Assembly: GCF_030445035.2 (NCBI RefSeq)
Contig: NC_080677.1
Span: forward strand, 151,715,169-151,779,168
DNA length: 64,000 bases
Origin: Dasypus novemcinctus
Taxonomy: Eukaryota; Chordata; Mammalia; Cingulata; Dasypodidae
Direction of reading: 5' to 3'
A program made the position numbers and the translations under genes. The notes below the pieces were generated by a model. That model was not told the DNA's origin. It saw only the letters and a list, made by a program, of their open reading frames with translations, and ran no database searches. Positions within the stretch are counted from its first letter, which is position 1. Each line of letters starts with the position of its first letter. Shown piece by piece: positions 1-13,016 of this stretch.

Positions 1-1794
1 GCTCAAGAACTTGTTTGTATCCACTTTATCATGCTGACAATCTGTCTGTTTGGAAGGGTCTACAACTCTGTACATCGGTGCATGACATCACAGTAAGACA
101 TTGTTTAATGATCTGAGACGCTCGTGGTCACTGCTGGCTGCCTGTTACTAAGGCTACGTGACAGGTCTGCCCCATGTGGCTCTTCCTGTGTCACGTTTTG
201 CTGCTTCTGGTCCTGGTGCCTGTCTCAGCAGCATTCGTGAAACAGTTGAATTTCAGAATTGCCAGGAGTACAAATACAGCGACTGAAAGTTTTTCCCTTT
301 ATAGGATGCAAGAAGAATCAGTAATTGGGCAAGGCAAAGGAGAAGTGCTCCAATTTTTCTCCAATGAGAATGTTTAGAAAAACAGTAGTACTCTTGGAGG
401 GGAGGGGGGATAATTTACATAAGGAGCTAGATCTTTAGTCCTTCTATTTGCAAAACTGCCAAGGAAGTCATTAAAGAAATACATTTCCTGTAAATAAGTG
501 GACTTAGAAACAGGAACCCTCCTTTGAAGATCGAGTTTGTTGCCTAAAGACATTTACGAGGCTTGGAAAAGTCAGGGTTTAGGAAACTGGGATCTCTGTC
601 AGTGAAAGAGTCTTGGAAGCTTTAACTTATTATCTTCTAAGTGTGGGGAGGCAGAACACAGGATGGTTCAGAAGTCTTGACTGTGGAAACCCAGACTCTA
701 GTAGGCAATAGGATTTTGGAGCTCTGGCAGGTGGAGAAGAGAGTTTCATAAGCAGAGATATTTGGCGATTAGTAGAACTGCAATAGGGGTTTCCCCTTGG
801 CGTATGCATAGGGCACCTTGGGAGGATGGGAGAGGCTGTTGAGATCTGTCAGCAAGGAGGAGCTCGGAGTGTTGTATGGCATTATTTTCAAGACTGCTGA
901 TATAATTTGGAAATTGGCTTTTTGTATTTTTTTTAATTGGAAAAAGAATAATGATCCCTTTTGCATCCCCAGTACCTGGATGCCAAGTGCAGGTGTGAAA
1001 TTCACTAGCACTTGGAATGGAATTTTGTACTTCAGCCAAAAGTAAATTGCTAGAGCTGGAGAATATATAGCTATAGAGCAAAAGTGAAATGGCCAAAGAC
1101 ATACACTGAAATGGTTAACAAAGATCTCGTCTATATACCTAATCTTTTGTAAATTGATGATTTGCAGGCCATCTGTGAAGACCTAGGCTTACTAACTAAA
1201 GTACACTTTAACCAGGGATACTTCCTTTTCAGTTTTGTATGTGACCCAGATCCCAGCAGGTCAGCAGTCTCTGCCAGAAAAAGAAGCTAGGAATGGGCCT
1301 ATGAGTTCAGTTTTACCACTCAGCCTGGTTGGCAGGTCTGTTACACCACGCTCTAGGGAAACACCCATATTTTCAGAGATTACAGTGCCAGAGCAGGACA
1401 TTTTGGGTGAATTGGTAGGGATGTTGAAAAAAGGAATGCTCTGAGCAACTGGAAAGATTTCTATGAGGCACTCTCGGCTACACACTGGAGTTCAGGGGAA
1501 AGCACATTTGATTGGTTTCATGTGTTAAGATTCGGCAGTTACCATCTTTTATTTAAATCTTCTGCCATAGTATTTACTCTGCACAGGTTTTCTTAGAAAC
1601 CAGAACTTTGGAGTGATTAACCATATAAATAAGCATGGTGTTATCAGGCAAAATGTCTTTGGTTCCAACTCAGGATAGACACATTAGTCCAACAAATGTG
1701 TATAGCCCCCGAATCTGGAACCGAGCATTGTTCTAGGTGATGTGGTGATGGTGGTACATGTATTTGAGGGAGGGCAGTGTAAGGAGTTTAACAG

Positions 1795-2135
1795 CTCTCT
1801 ATTGCCCCAGCACTACATAACAAATCACCTAAAATCTCAGAGGGATACTCTAACAAGCATTTACTTTTTGCACATACATCTGCGGATAGGCTAGGGATTG
1901 GCTGACCTAGTCTGAGTTCTGTTGGTCTTACTTTAGGCTACAGGTTAGGTCCAGTTTGCCCCATCTTTCTCTTCTTCTCCTTACTCAGTGGGTGTGTTCT
2001 TTTCTTGGGGAAAGACGAGAACCCAAGAGAGCAGACCCCACCACGCAATCACATTTCCAGCCCTTGCACACATCACATCCACTAACACCCTATTGGTTGA
2101 AACAAGTCGCGTGGCCGGGGCCAGCGTCAACGGGG
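1795..2135 (-). repeat. Ancient LTR-like repeat, antisense
   Basis: The block carries fragments typical of old mammalian LTRs read backwards: a start about unpaired sites and 'cataacaaatcacctaaaat', then a sequence about hexamer-rich cattle-like sites, ending near 'ctattggttgaaacaagtc'. It directly abuts a second block of similar type. I recognise the general pattern but not the family with certainty; a MaLR-type LTR is most likely. Confidence 0.35.
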
Positions 2136-2600
2136 TATTTTATTGCTGTGTAACAAATTAGCACAAGCAAAGCAGCTTAAAGCAACACCCAGCTATTATC
2201 TCACAGTTTCTGTGGGTCTGGAGTCCAGGTACGGCTTAGAGGGATCCTCTGCTCAGGGTCTCACGAGGCCGCAATGAAGATATAAGCCAGGCTGCATTTT
2301 CAGGTGGAGTCTCGACTAGGGAATCTTCGCTGCTCGGTAGTGGCCGGCAGCATGCTGTTTCTTGAGCTTTAGGATTCATGGCATCTTGCTTCTTCTTCCA
2401 AGTCAGCAAGGGGGGAGAGAGCGACTAGCAAGAAAGCACTACACTTTTATAGAATGCATGTAACTGCATGATAAAGTCCATCACCTTTGCCAGATTTCAT
2501 TGGTTAGAAGCAAGTCACAGGTCCCACCCATGCTCCCGGGGAGGATTGTGCAAAGCTGTGACTAGCAGGAGGCCGGGATGAGGAGGGCCACTTCAAAGCC
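2128..2600 (-). repeat. Ancient LTR-like repeat (MaLR type), antisense
   Basis: It opens with 'tattgctgtgtaacaaatta', continues through 'tattatctcacagtttctg', and ends near 'attggttagaagcaagtca' and 'acaggtcccacccatgctcc'. These are landmarks of old MaLR-type LTRs in mammals, read in the antisense direction. No target duplication is visible, as expected for a diverged copy. The exact subfamily is not certain. Confidence 0.5.
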
Positions 2601-3834
2601 TCTCCCTTGCAAGTATTTGCTGAGCAATCTAATCTGCCACAAGAAAGTGAAATATAAAATATATGCATAACAAGTGGTTGTCACCAAGGCAGAAACTTAA
2701 GAAAGAAAAACACACAACACCTACAAGCTCCGGTAAACACTGCAAGACAGTATTTGGATCAGAAGGTAATTATTATTTGAAAATTGAAAAGAAAAGCTGA
2801 ATGTGTGTTAGGAAGAGCTTTAAAGAAGTGGAATTTGATTTCTTTGACTTACTGGTAGAATTTAGAAAAATAGGAAGAAAAGGAGACAGAGAGAAAAATA
2901 TGAGCAAATTTATCTTCTCCTTGACAGCATCTATTCTCTTGTACCAAAGATTATAGTCATTTCCTCCTTCTGAGCAACATTGCAAACATGCCACAAATCA
3001 TCTGTTTTCCCTTCTTCCCTTTCACTTTTCCCTTCTTCTTTGGGAAAGAGTGTGTGCTAAGATGGGACCTCCCTGGTTAAACAGTAAACAGTGGCTGGTG
3101 CTCTCTCTTCCACTGAATTGGGTTTAATAGCGTGGCTATTGAAGCCGGGCTCTCTATTCCAGGGTGCCCTGATTCCTTCTGCATAATTAAAAATGCAAAT
3201 GGTAAAGTATTTTTCACCCATAAAGAACTCTTCTTTCTCAGAATCTGCTGGTCTGAAAAGAGAGGTCAGACCTCAAGCTTGCAGGTCATTATTCCCTGAG
3301 ACAGAGCAGAAGCAGCAGGTGCTTTAGGAGATGCCAGACGGCATGGACAAGGCCCAGCTTTTGGTTTCTTAATATTTATGTCTTGGGGCTATTCCTCCGG
3401 GACTAGTGGCCTTATCTCGGCACAGTGAAAGTAATAGCCTAGTGAAACATGCAATAAAGTCAGCGTCCATGGACTGTAAAGCAGAGGCTGTCAGCTAGCA
3501 ACCAACATCCCTATTTTGTTTGGCTTACCTAGGATTAAAAGCAACAATAAGCTGACTTTTCACATTTGGGGGGGAAAAAACCTGTATTTCTGGCTTCTCT
3601 TGAAAAATTGGGAAGGCAGCACCAGGCCTGCATCGCCTTAAGGCATCTATCTACTAGACCCAAATAAGGCCCCCCCACTCCTAGACCAAGTATTCTCACC
3701 CCTCACTTGTTCCAATAGGTATGTGGGTGCTTTCAATGCAGCAGGGTCTCCTTAATTCCTAAATCAACTGCCCGGGAGAGTTTGCCACAACTATAGGGCC
3801 TGCCAGACATGCTTGCCAAAGTATAGCCCATGTC

Positions 3835-3995
3835 TCACCTGCAGTGCTTTCTGCACACATGCAGAATCCTGGGCCCTGACCTAGACCTACTGAATCAGAA
3901 TATACGAAGGTGTGTCTCGGGAACCAGCATTTCTCAATAAGCACCCTGGATGATTCTTAAACACACATAGTGTATATGTGAGAACCACTGTTGTA
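3835..3995 (-). mobile_element. MER5-like hAT (Charlie) fragment, antisense
   Basis: The segment has the typical internal MER5 phrase 'ctactgaatcagaat' and ends in 'gtgagaaccactg', the reverse of the usual CAGTGGTTCTCA terminal inverted repeat. It is a short non-autonomous DNA transposon of the MER1/Charlie group and has no coding capacity. The left end is decayed. Confidence 0.6.
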
Positions 3996-4388
3996 AAGTT
4001 TCTTTTCTCTTTCCCTGTACCTAAGGAGATGGTTGGCCTAGCATGATTATAGTGCATAGGGAAGCCCCCATGCTTACCTGCAAGCAGGCTCCTTGCTGCA
4101 CTGAGTATGAATTGGTATTTCCAGCTGCTTTGGCAAAGGCCATTCCACTCATCCAGTTTAAAGCCTAATACACTGGGATGTCTGCCTTTGACAGGGAGAC
4201 TGCAACCTCCATGGTAATTATGGATGAGAAAGATCTGAAGTTCGTATAATTCAGGATCATGGCATGTGTGTCCATGTTGGGAATCTCCATCATGTGTGAT
4301 CCAGTGTTTCCTTCTTTAATCTTGTCAGGATAACCACCACCACCACCTAAGTCATTACTGAACCCAAACTAATCCTCTTCATTTAGTT

Positions 4389-4440
4389 TATACATGTATG
4401 TACATACACAGACATACGTGTGTATGTATACATATACCTA
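4389..4440. repeat. TATG/TACA simple repeat
   Basis: Imperfect alternating tetranucleotides of the 'tacatgtatgtacataca' type. A typical mammalian microsatellite, inside the first intron. Confidence 0.7.
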
Positions 4441-6589
4441 CAAAATGCATGCATTTGTATTCATATTTATTTGAAAAAGACTCTGTTGGGCTACAGGCAT
4501 CAAGGAGCCCGGGAGGGCTAAAAGTTCATGTTAGACTTAAGTGTCTTGTGTCAGTTGTCTGGATTTTTTACACAAGAAAAGCATCTCTATAATTCCTCCT
4601 TTCCCTCTTCCTCCTTTCTGCAGACTACTGGTAAATCATGCTTTACTGACTCCTCATTAAGAGCTTTATTGCCTCGTTCACCCATCTGATCGACTTAGGT
4701 GGTATCTTTATTATATTCCTCACAAAAAAATAATGAGCAACTTTAAGCTGGCAGTGAACCTAAATGTAAGTTCCTTGGGGTGTGCAGGGATTAGTCACCA
4801 TTGCTAATGAATATTTAAAATTTCCTTTAGCTCTCCTGGCAGCAGAGCTAACCAATAATTTTAGAAGTCCAAACATGACTCGCTGGCCCAGGATAGACTG
4901 GCCCAAGAGACAGAAGCGAGCAGTAGCAATAGTTTCATTTCCTGAAGCCAGGATTTTACCTCCAGACTGCCAACTGTTGTTCCCCAAGGAAGCTTGATGG
5001 TCTTCCAGCCTTTGGAAGTCATGATCAATCATGAAAAGCAGCACAGCCTGTTTTCCAAGTTCAACCCTCAAAGTGGCTTTGCTAGTCTTAGACAAGTCAA
5101 GAAGGCAAAGGAAAAGACAGGGGTAGTGGTCTTGCTAGCTGCTCAGATTTGAAAATAAGGGCAGAAGTGACTTCTAGAACCTGTCTTATACTTTGAAAAA
5201 CAGTGACGTGACCAGAATTTAAAAAGTAAGGCCTTCTTAGGAGATTGGACTTGTGCTTAATCACAAATAGTAGGAGGCCAAGTTTCACCAATGACTTATG
5301 AAAGTTCAAGTTATGGAGTTAAAACTACCTATATGATGATACATGAAAATAATAGAGGAATATTTCTGGTTAGACTTATAAAACACCTTATTGATCACAC
5401 CTCTTAACAATCCTCACATTAAAAGCTGTGAGTATGCCAGGACCAAAAAGGCCCTGGAAAGGTGGCAGTGAGATTAAAGGGGGAGCACTTTCCTATCTCT
5501 TCATCTTATGAATTTAGCTATTCTCATGCTTATCCCACTACCGTTTCACATAGAGAATAAGGAGTTCTATAGATTGGGCTTATATCGAGTAGCCATTACT
5601 GAACATGTGGGTTAGAACGATAGAAGATGCCATATATACTTTTCAAAAGCCAGTAGGAATAACCTGCCTGACTCAAAAGTGTGGAGGGGAAGTTTTGAAA
5701 TGGTGCCCAAATGTGGCCCGAAGCCTCACTTTGTCAAAAATGACACATTTTACTGACCCTTTAACTTTTAATGTTCTTAGGCTGGTCAGTTCAAAATAGT
5801 TGTCAGAAGAACAAGAAAGGGATGACAGGATTTTATCGACTGGGGAAAATAATCAAATTGAATATATTGACAGGATATTCAAGAAGTTGTAATGAAATGG
5901 GTAGGAAAATAAAGGTGCTAGAAAGCCAGTAGATTAACTGATGGCATACTATCCGGTGTTCTTGGAGGACATTAAAATTGTGGTCCTCTACATAAACATT
6001 CTCAATTTGAGATTTTTTAATTTTTGATATTCTTCAAAATGTGTGGAATTGTGCATAGACCTATGGTTTGCTGTTGTTTTTTGAGAATTTTACATACTTT
6101 ACTACGATAAACTTTGTTTCCACGTTTCCTTTGTACAAATGACTCACCTAGGGCCACCTATGTCGTCGACAGAATTCAGATGCACACTTTGAGCAACCAA
6201 GGCAATGTGCTTTCAATGAAGAGACCTGTTCTTCCCAAAAGCTAGCAACTGCCCAACCTGTGAGCAGCCAGGAGGGTATATATGATAAATATAAGACTTG
6301 GTTCCTGGCCTCAAGGAGGCTGAAATTTTGTGGCAAGACATAGTATATACGCCTGATGTGCTTGAATAGCTTTCCCCGTAGGATGCAATTTAGTGAGTGG
6401 AATAGCCTTAATAAGTGCAACAGACCAAAAGTGTTGTGAGATTTAAGACTCACAAAATTAAGATTTAATTTTGGTCAGAGATCTGTTTCGTTCTTTCAAA
6501 CACTGGTTTTGAAGATTTATATGATATTTTAAGGAGAAGCTTTGGAAATTGATAATGTGTTCTACAAAGTGATAGATACAACATGGTAT

Positions 6590-6720
6590 AATGAAGTGAC
6601 GGTTGAAGTTGAAGGCAGAAAATCTGGATTCTAATTTCACTTGCCCTGCTGGCCAGCTGGGAAACTCTAGATCAGTCACTTGTCCTCTTTAAAAATCCTT
6701 TTCCTTTATGCCCTGAGAGT
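6590..6720 (+). repeat. MIR-like SINE fragment
   Basis: It contains 'aatctggattctaatttcac', followed by 'tgggaaactctagatcagtc' and a CTC-rich continuation, in the order expected of a diverged MIR on the + strand. The match is partial and the ends are approximate. Confidence 0.35.
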
Positions 6721-6839
6721 TGTATTTTCTGTAGAGTCCTCTGATGACTCATCAATGGGAACTTCATATGATGGTGCTATGAAAATACATTTGTCAGGCT
6801 GTCTTTTCTTGTATCTCACTTGGTTGTTACAATTTTGAT

Positions 6840-6975
6840 ATTTAGAGCAAGATGATTATCTTCACATCACATATAAAGAAACTGCAGCTCAAGGCATTAA
6901 GTGCCTTAGTTAGGGAGGGTGGAGGAACTAGGAGGAGAGCTTGGTATTTCTGACTTCAACTGCAGTGTCCTTTCC
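6840..6975 (-). repeat. MIR-like SINE fragment, antisense
   Basis: The order 'ttatcttcacatcacat', 'aaagaaactgcagctcaagg', then a low-identity 'aggaactaggaggagagc' follows the antisense MIR consensus around its 'gaaactgaggc' core. The copy is old and diverged. Confidence 0.4.
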
Positions 6976-7241
6976 CAAAAAAAGTTTCACTGCCAACACC
7001 TTGCCAACTGAGATATGAAGTGAGGCTTTTAAAGAATTGCGTAAGAAAGGAATGTCTAAAAATACTGTTCACTCTTTTGAATATCTGTCTTAACTTCAAT
7101 AAGCCATGATCATAATAACAAAACGAAAACATATTTTAAATGCGTAGATATTTTTTAATTCACTTCTCCTAAGTAGAGTCATTTCACAGCAATCTGCCAT
7201 TTTTGTTCCTAGTTACTGCAATTTACAGATTATATTTCTGA

Positions 7242-7466
<225 letters not shown>

Positions 7467-7731
7467 TGACCTCAGTCCTCTCGGGAGCGAGACGAGATGG
7501 AGCCGAATTCCTTTGACCTTTAACTTACTGACCTTTCCCTCGTTTCCATCTGGGTTTCACCACTGCTAATTTCATTTTGGATCTTGTCATGCCATCTGTC
7601 CATTGCATAATAAGTTTCATTTGCCTTATGACAAGGCATAGCAAAACTATTCTTGTCCTCAACAATGCCTTTTTTAAAAAGTTTAGTCGTATTTTTTTGT
7701 AGATACGTTTTTCTCCGAGTCAAAGAGCCAA

Positions 7732-7737
7732 AATAAA
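7732..7737 (+). terminator. PARD3: Possible intronic poly(A) signal AATAAA
   Basis: A canonical AATAAA lies 338 nt after the exon donor, followed within about 30 nt by a TG/T-rich stretch (7755-7776) that could serve as a downstream element. If the donor is not used, the frame runs into intron for 24 residues to a TGA at 7467. Together these could make a short PARD3 isoform. Many intronic AATAAA hexamers are unused, so this is only a candidate. Confidence 0.3.
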
Positions 7738-8439
7738 TTAGTTCAACAGAGGTTTATTGTATATCTACTGTGTGCAATTTCCCGTGCTTAGTAGATTGGT
7801 GGTGCAGATGGAAAGAGAAGAAGGGAAAATTGGAGATGAGGTACTAGTTTGCAGGGGTTCACCTTCATTCAGGGGGGTGGGTAGGCTGAGAACAGGCAGT
7901 TGGCGGTGTGAGACCAGCACGTGGGTAAAACCCTTCGTGAAATCGATTCTAGCCTGACTTCGGGAGGTCATGAAACAAGTTCAGCAGACCAATTATCTAA
8001 GAAAATCTCTATCTTCTGCAACAATATCACCATTCGTGGTATTTTTTCCCAAGAATATCTAGCTAATTTTTCTAGATGATTAAGCAAATTGAATCATTCC
8101 CAAGTAGCAACTGACAGAATTATGTTAATCTACTTATATTGGCATAATTGACTCATCTGTTCCTACCTGCTTTCTTAAAGCAGAATTGTTTTGTGATGTG
8201 TGGAAAACATTCTTCACGATGTATATTTAGACAAAGGGGCTGGAAGGAGTAACGAATACAGTGCCAACCTGAAGAAGAAAGCAGCAACTGTATATGACAT
8301 TGGTTATCATGCACCATGGGTTTATCATTCCCTTTATTATATCATAAGGACCAGTATTATCCAATTTTATTTCACCTGGAAGCATGGATTTCACACCAGC
8401 ATCCTCACAACATGTACCTTTTAATTAATTATTTTATCC

Positions 8440-8500
8440 ATCCAATTTATTGAGTGCTTCCTGTGTTTCAGTCACTATGTTTGGTGCTGGACAATGAAAG
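8440..8500 (-). repeat. L2-like 3'-end fragment, antisense
   Basis: The words 'aatttattgagtgcttcctg' and 'tttggtgctggacaatgaa' follow the reversed L2 3' terminal consensus (cattca...attgagcacctactatg...). Short and diverged. Confidence 0.35.
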
Positions 8501-10608
8501 AATGGCCTTAGCCATTCCTTGCTGGCTAGCCAAGGAATACTTCCTACAATTTAGAAGTGGTTGGCTGGGGATTTGCAGGGGTCCTGGGGAATATGAAAGC
8601 TCCATCCAAATCAGTGTTGGGTGGTCAGGAAAGGTTTGAAAGAACACCTCTTCAAAGTTGGAGTATATTTTGAATATATAAGTTAGAGAACTGTATCTTT
8701 AGGAACTAAACTGATGAATTTATTTCTGGTTGGCAGCATTGTGTCCATATCCAAGTTCTCTATGTCTCTTTCAGACTAAATGAGTATTTTCTACTTCTTC
8801 ACTCCAGATGTTTTTCATTGGGAGATGTGAAAATGATTTGATATCCATTTTGGATTCCTTAAAAGATTTTCTTTTCCTCCCTTTTTTTTTGAATTGGGGA
8901 AGTGAATATGTTGGCATATGTTTCCATGTTAGCTAGTCTTTAATATGTACAATCATGTTAGGAAAAACTTTTGAGAAAATCTTATACATTTGGGAACTCA
9001 ACTACTGAAGTTCATAGGCCAAATTATTGTATATCAGAATGCCATAGCAACTTCAGACAGACAACTTGGCTTGTATTGTCATTTCCCGTAATGAGTGAGC
9101 AGGGAATTATTTGGATGACAGGCTGATTACCTTAGGAATGGAATAATTTCCTAAATTGGGGGCTAGAAGTTGACCTTTTCTTCTCTTTTCTTTTCTTTTT
9201 CCTTCATTTTCAAGCAATTGGAATCATGTCATATACTCTCTATTCTATGGATCATGTAAATGAGCTTAAAGAGACTGTAATTTCACTTAGTGTATTACCC
9301 TTAATATCATTTCTCATTGTTGCCTTAATAAGAGCTCCTCAATTGTTCAAAATGTAGCTTAGTCTATGTTTTTTATTATCTGTTTTATAAGATGGGCTTT
9401 GAATATCTGGGATTTTCCCATATGTCTTCTGACCTTGAAAGATCACTGTGTTTGGAAAGGGTGAGACAGTGTTCTCACCCATTGGGATGGTGTGTAATCA
9501 TTTTCATTTTAAAGAACCATAAACTCATCTTCAAGCTGTGTGTACAATTTAGACCACATTAGTTGAAATTGGGGTGCTTGTTAGAAATGCCCACACACAA
9601 AGTGCATCCAGATGTGTCACAGAGAAAAACAGCCAAGCCAATTGCTTTGCATATATAGAGAGATGTGTAGAAAATTCATCCAAGGAGCCCTTTTCAGTTC
9701 ATCCACTTTCAAAATGTTCCCTGTGAACTCTAGCAGTTCAGAAAGCACCTGTTCCTGGGCTTTTGTTCAAAATAATGTTTGGGCCTGAGGGAGCTGATTT
9801 GTGGCACAAAAGGTCTTTAGATGAGCAGAGGCCCAGAAAATTTCCTCAGTTCCAAATTGAAGTGAATTCTCTCCCAAGTTGAGTAAGAGAAGAAGGGGGG
9901 GAAAAATAAAAAGCCTGCTTCCCCACGTTGTGCAGGTGCAATGTAAGTAAAGCGGCAAGTTGCTTTAAGTCTTTTCCTTCTGATAATGGAACAATAGCAG
10001 AGGTTAGGTTATTATCACAGAGCTCAGGTATGGACAGGACTTAGTGTTGCTTTTAAAAGAATTAAATTGCAGGCTGCAGACGTAAGTACAGTATGCTGTT
10101 AAAACTTTGCAGATACCTGAGTGTTGCCCACAAGGAGACTTGCTGGCTGAGACGATTGATGGATGGGATAATGAAGCCTTTAATAGCTATATTGCTAAAT
10201 CCTTCCCATCCTGGGCTGCTAGTGACTGAAAGTAGTTTAGTCCTTCAGATAGAAAATTGATACTCTGCAACATGAATATCTACTTCACTCCCAAGCTTTC
10301 TTCTTAGTGGTCTGTCTTTACACAAATTTTAAAAATCTGTCCTGTTCTCCATTTTTCCCGGGTGGGGCTTTAAATGTCTCCTCTTACCCTTTGAGGGCTT
10401 CACCTGCTTTCGCTGGAGCCACGGCTCACAGCACCCCTGCACCTTTAGGTTGCCTTCCACGTACCTGGGGAATTTGAGAAAACGATGATTTTCCTTGTTT
10501 TCCTTTGTTTTTATTTTTTTAAAAAGACTTTAAAGGTGTCTGCTGTCAGTTCTTCATAGTGGGCTTCCACGCCTGGGCTCAAAAAAAAACCATCAAAAAC
10601 AAAGCTTT

Positions 10609-12407
10609 TGCATTTTTAAATTTTTTGATACCCCAATTTATTTTTTACCTTAATTTTTCCAAATTAATATGTATTCTATATCTAACCTTTAAACTCATCA
10701 CTATATTCCATTTTACTATTAATGGAACCTGACAATATATTGGGCTTCATTTTTTAAGAAGTTTTGGATCACAGAGAGGTTCAACAATGGCAGGGGAGAA
10801 ATACTGGTGTGGGATGTTATCGACAGGGGACACATGATTGGCAGGGAGTTCTCCAGGGCATATATCCAGGGTACATAAAAATGTTTGGATATTTTCACAG
10901 TGGTTACAATTAAAAACAACTGAGGGAGTGCTGAGTTCCTAGCCAGGGGAGCTCTATCACAGTCCCTAAAGGAACAGCAACAATCCTCAAGTGCAATGGC
11001 AAAGACCAAAAAAGAAGGAAAGTCCAACAATGAGCCTTTGATACAAATGACTATGCTTGTAAGCCTGTGCACCTGAAATAAGAACAAGGCCTAGAGCTGC
11101 AGGGTGCCTAAGAGTTACCTCCTGAGAGCCTCTGTGTTGCTCAAATGTGACCAGTCTCAAAACCAAACTCAGCATGTAAATGCGTTGCCTACCCCCCAGT
11201 GTGGGACATGACTCCCAGGGATGAGCCTCCCTGGCACCAAGGGATTACTACCAAGTACCAGGTGATGATGTAACTAGAAAATGACCTTGAATAAAAGGGT
11301 CAACTCGGACCAGCAGAATATCTCAGTCTACATATAATACCAGGAGTTAAAAATGCTTTTTGATATGAATAAAAGGGGGAAATGGAAAGGACAAATGAGT
11401 TGATATGGCTATGAGTCTCCAAAAAGAGCCAGGAGATTATCAGAGGGGTTGCCCTTATGCATACCTCAGCAGAGTCCCAGAGACAGATAAAGTAGATACA
11501 ACCCCAGGTGTTGGTTCTACTGAGGGCTACAGAGACCCACAGGTTCTATGGTCATGGCAGATGGAGTTCAGTGCCTTGTCAGTTGGCCCTACTTTGGAGT
11601 TTGTGTTTCTGTGTGATGGAGCTGGACTCAGATGTGATCTTTGTCCACAAGCCTCTCCTGTTACTTTTACTGGAACTGTAGTTGGTGCTGGGGTTTAATG
11701 TATACCTAGGGGACCTGAATCTCTGGACCATGTGATAGCCAGGCCCTGAGCCTCAACAGGCTTGCAACTCCTACACTATGGTTTATTGGACTTACCCCAC
11801 TCAGCTAACATAGAGGTGAAGAAGGTCAACCACCACACCAGGGAGCCAAGAGTGCCTACAACTGAAAGCAGGAGAATTGCATCCAGCATCCATGTGGAAT
11901 CTAAGCCCCTTCTTGGTACAGATATGGAGTGGGCACAACCATTCCAGGGTCCACAGGATGGAGGAATAGAGTATGGATTAGAGTGGATTTACTGATATTC
12001 TATTCATGAACTATTGTGATTAGTAGTAATTGAAGAAAATGTGGCATTGGTGTGGAGAAAGTGGCCAAAGTGGCTGCTGGGGGAAGGGAGTGGGAGGAAG
12101 CGATGTGATGTGGGGGCATTTCTGGGGGTTGGACTTGTCCTGGGTGGTGCCGCAGGGACAGTTACCGGACATTGTGTGTCCTCCCATGGCCCACTGGGTA
12201 GACTGTGGGAGAGTGTGGGCGATGGTGTGGACCGTTGACCATGAGGTGCAGCAGTGCTCAGAGAGGATTCACCAACTGCAATGAATGTCTCATAGTGATG
12301 GAGGAGGTTGTTGTTATGGAGGGAGGAGTGGGGTGAGGGGGGTGGGGGTGTTTGGAGACCTCATATTTTTTTAATGTAACATTAAAAAAACAAAGACAAA
12401 AAAAAAA
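10609..12407 (+). mobile_element. Xenarthran L1 3' end, 5'-truncated
   Basis: About 1.8 kb of non-coding L1 3' sequence ending in a poly(A) tail at about 12394-12410. I recognise it as the long L1 3' region common in armadillo and sloth DNA. Landmarks are 'cagtgtgggacatgactccc' (about 11199), 'gaagaaaatgtggcattggt' (about 12030), a G-rich tract (12321-12348) and the terminal 'tttaatgtaacattaaaaa'. A possible 9-bp target duplication AAAAGCTTT occurs at 10600-10608 and 12408-12416, though its A-rich start makes it soft evidence. The several 60-120 codon open frames inside it are chance: no reverse transcriptase or ORF1 motifs are present, so the copy cannot move by itself. Confidence 0.75.
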
Positions 12408-12569
12408 AAAAGCTTTCTTACTTGACAGCCTTTCAGAGAATATTACCCTGGCTCAAATTGGGTGGAAATTATTTCCCTTAGATATAGACTTGGAGAAAGC
12501 CAGTCTCACAGCAGAGGGTTACAGTTTCATGTGGAAAGAGCCTCTGGTCTTTATTTTAGCCTCATGACC

Positions 12570-13016
12570 TGTATTAGTCAGGGTTCTCTAGGGAAACAGA
12601 CCGACAGGAGATATCTGGGAATATTATGAGATTTTTATAAAAATTGCCCATGTGACCATGAGGATGCACAAGTCTGAATTCCATATTGCAGGCTGCAAGC
12701 CGTGAACTCCAATAGAGGCACTCAATGAATTCCCCAGGAAGCTTTCTGGCTGAGGTTGAGGTGGAAATTCTTTCTTCTGACTACTGAAATCAGCACTTCT
12801 CCTTTTACAGCCTTCAACTGATTGGATGAGACACCTCTCATTGTTGAAGATAATCCCCTCAGTTGATTGTAGGTGTCATCAGCCATAGATACTATCAACT
12901 TACTGATGATTTAAGTCCAAGAAATACCCTCATGGTAACAGTCAGGCCAGTACTTGCTTGACCAAACAAATGGGCACCAGCAGCTGGCCAAATTGCCACA
13001 TGAACTTAACCCTCCA
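12570..13016 (-). mobile_element. Solo ERVL-type LTR (MLT2-like), antisense
   Basis: The + strand reads TGTATTAGTCAGGGTTCTCT at one end and ACCCTCCA at the other, the reverse of the usual MLT2-like ERVL ends. Flanking 5-bp copies of TGACC (12565-12569 and 13017-13021) form a perfect target-site duplication of the length expected for ERVL. No internal retroviral sequence is present, so it is a solo LTR left by recombination. Internal phrases such as 'caactgattggatgagaca' also match this group. Confidence 0.75.

Noticed and set aside
174..377. 67-codon + strand frame with a signal-peptide-like hydrophobic start
   Set aside because: Hydrophobic starts arise easily by chance in T-rich DNA. It is short, in a PARD3 intron, and has no splice or family support.
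10719..12284. Cluster of 60-120 codon frames
   Set aside because: All lie in a non-coding L1 3' end.
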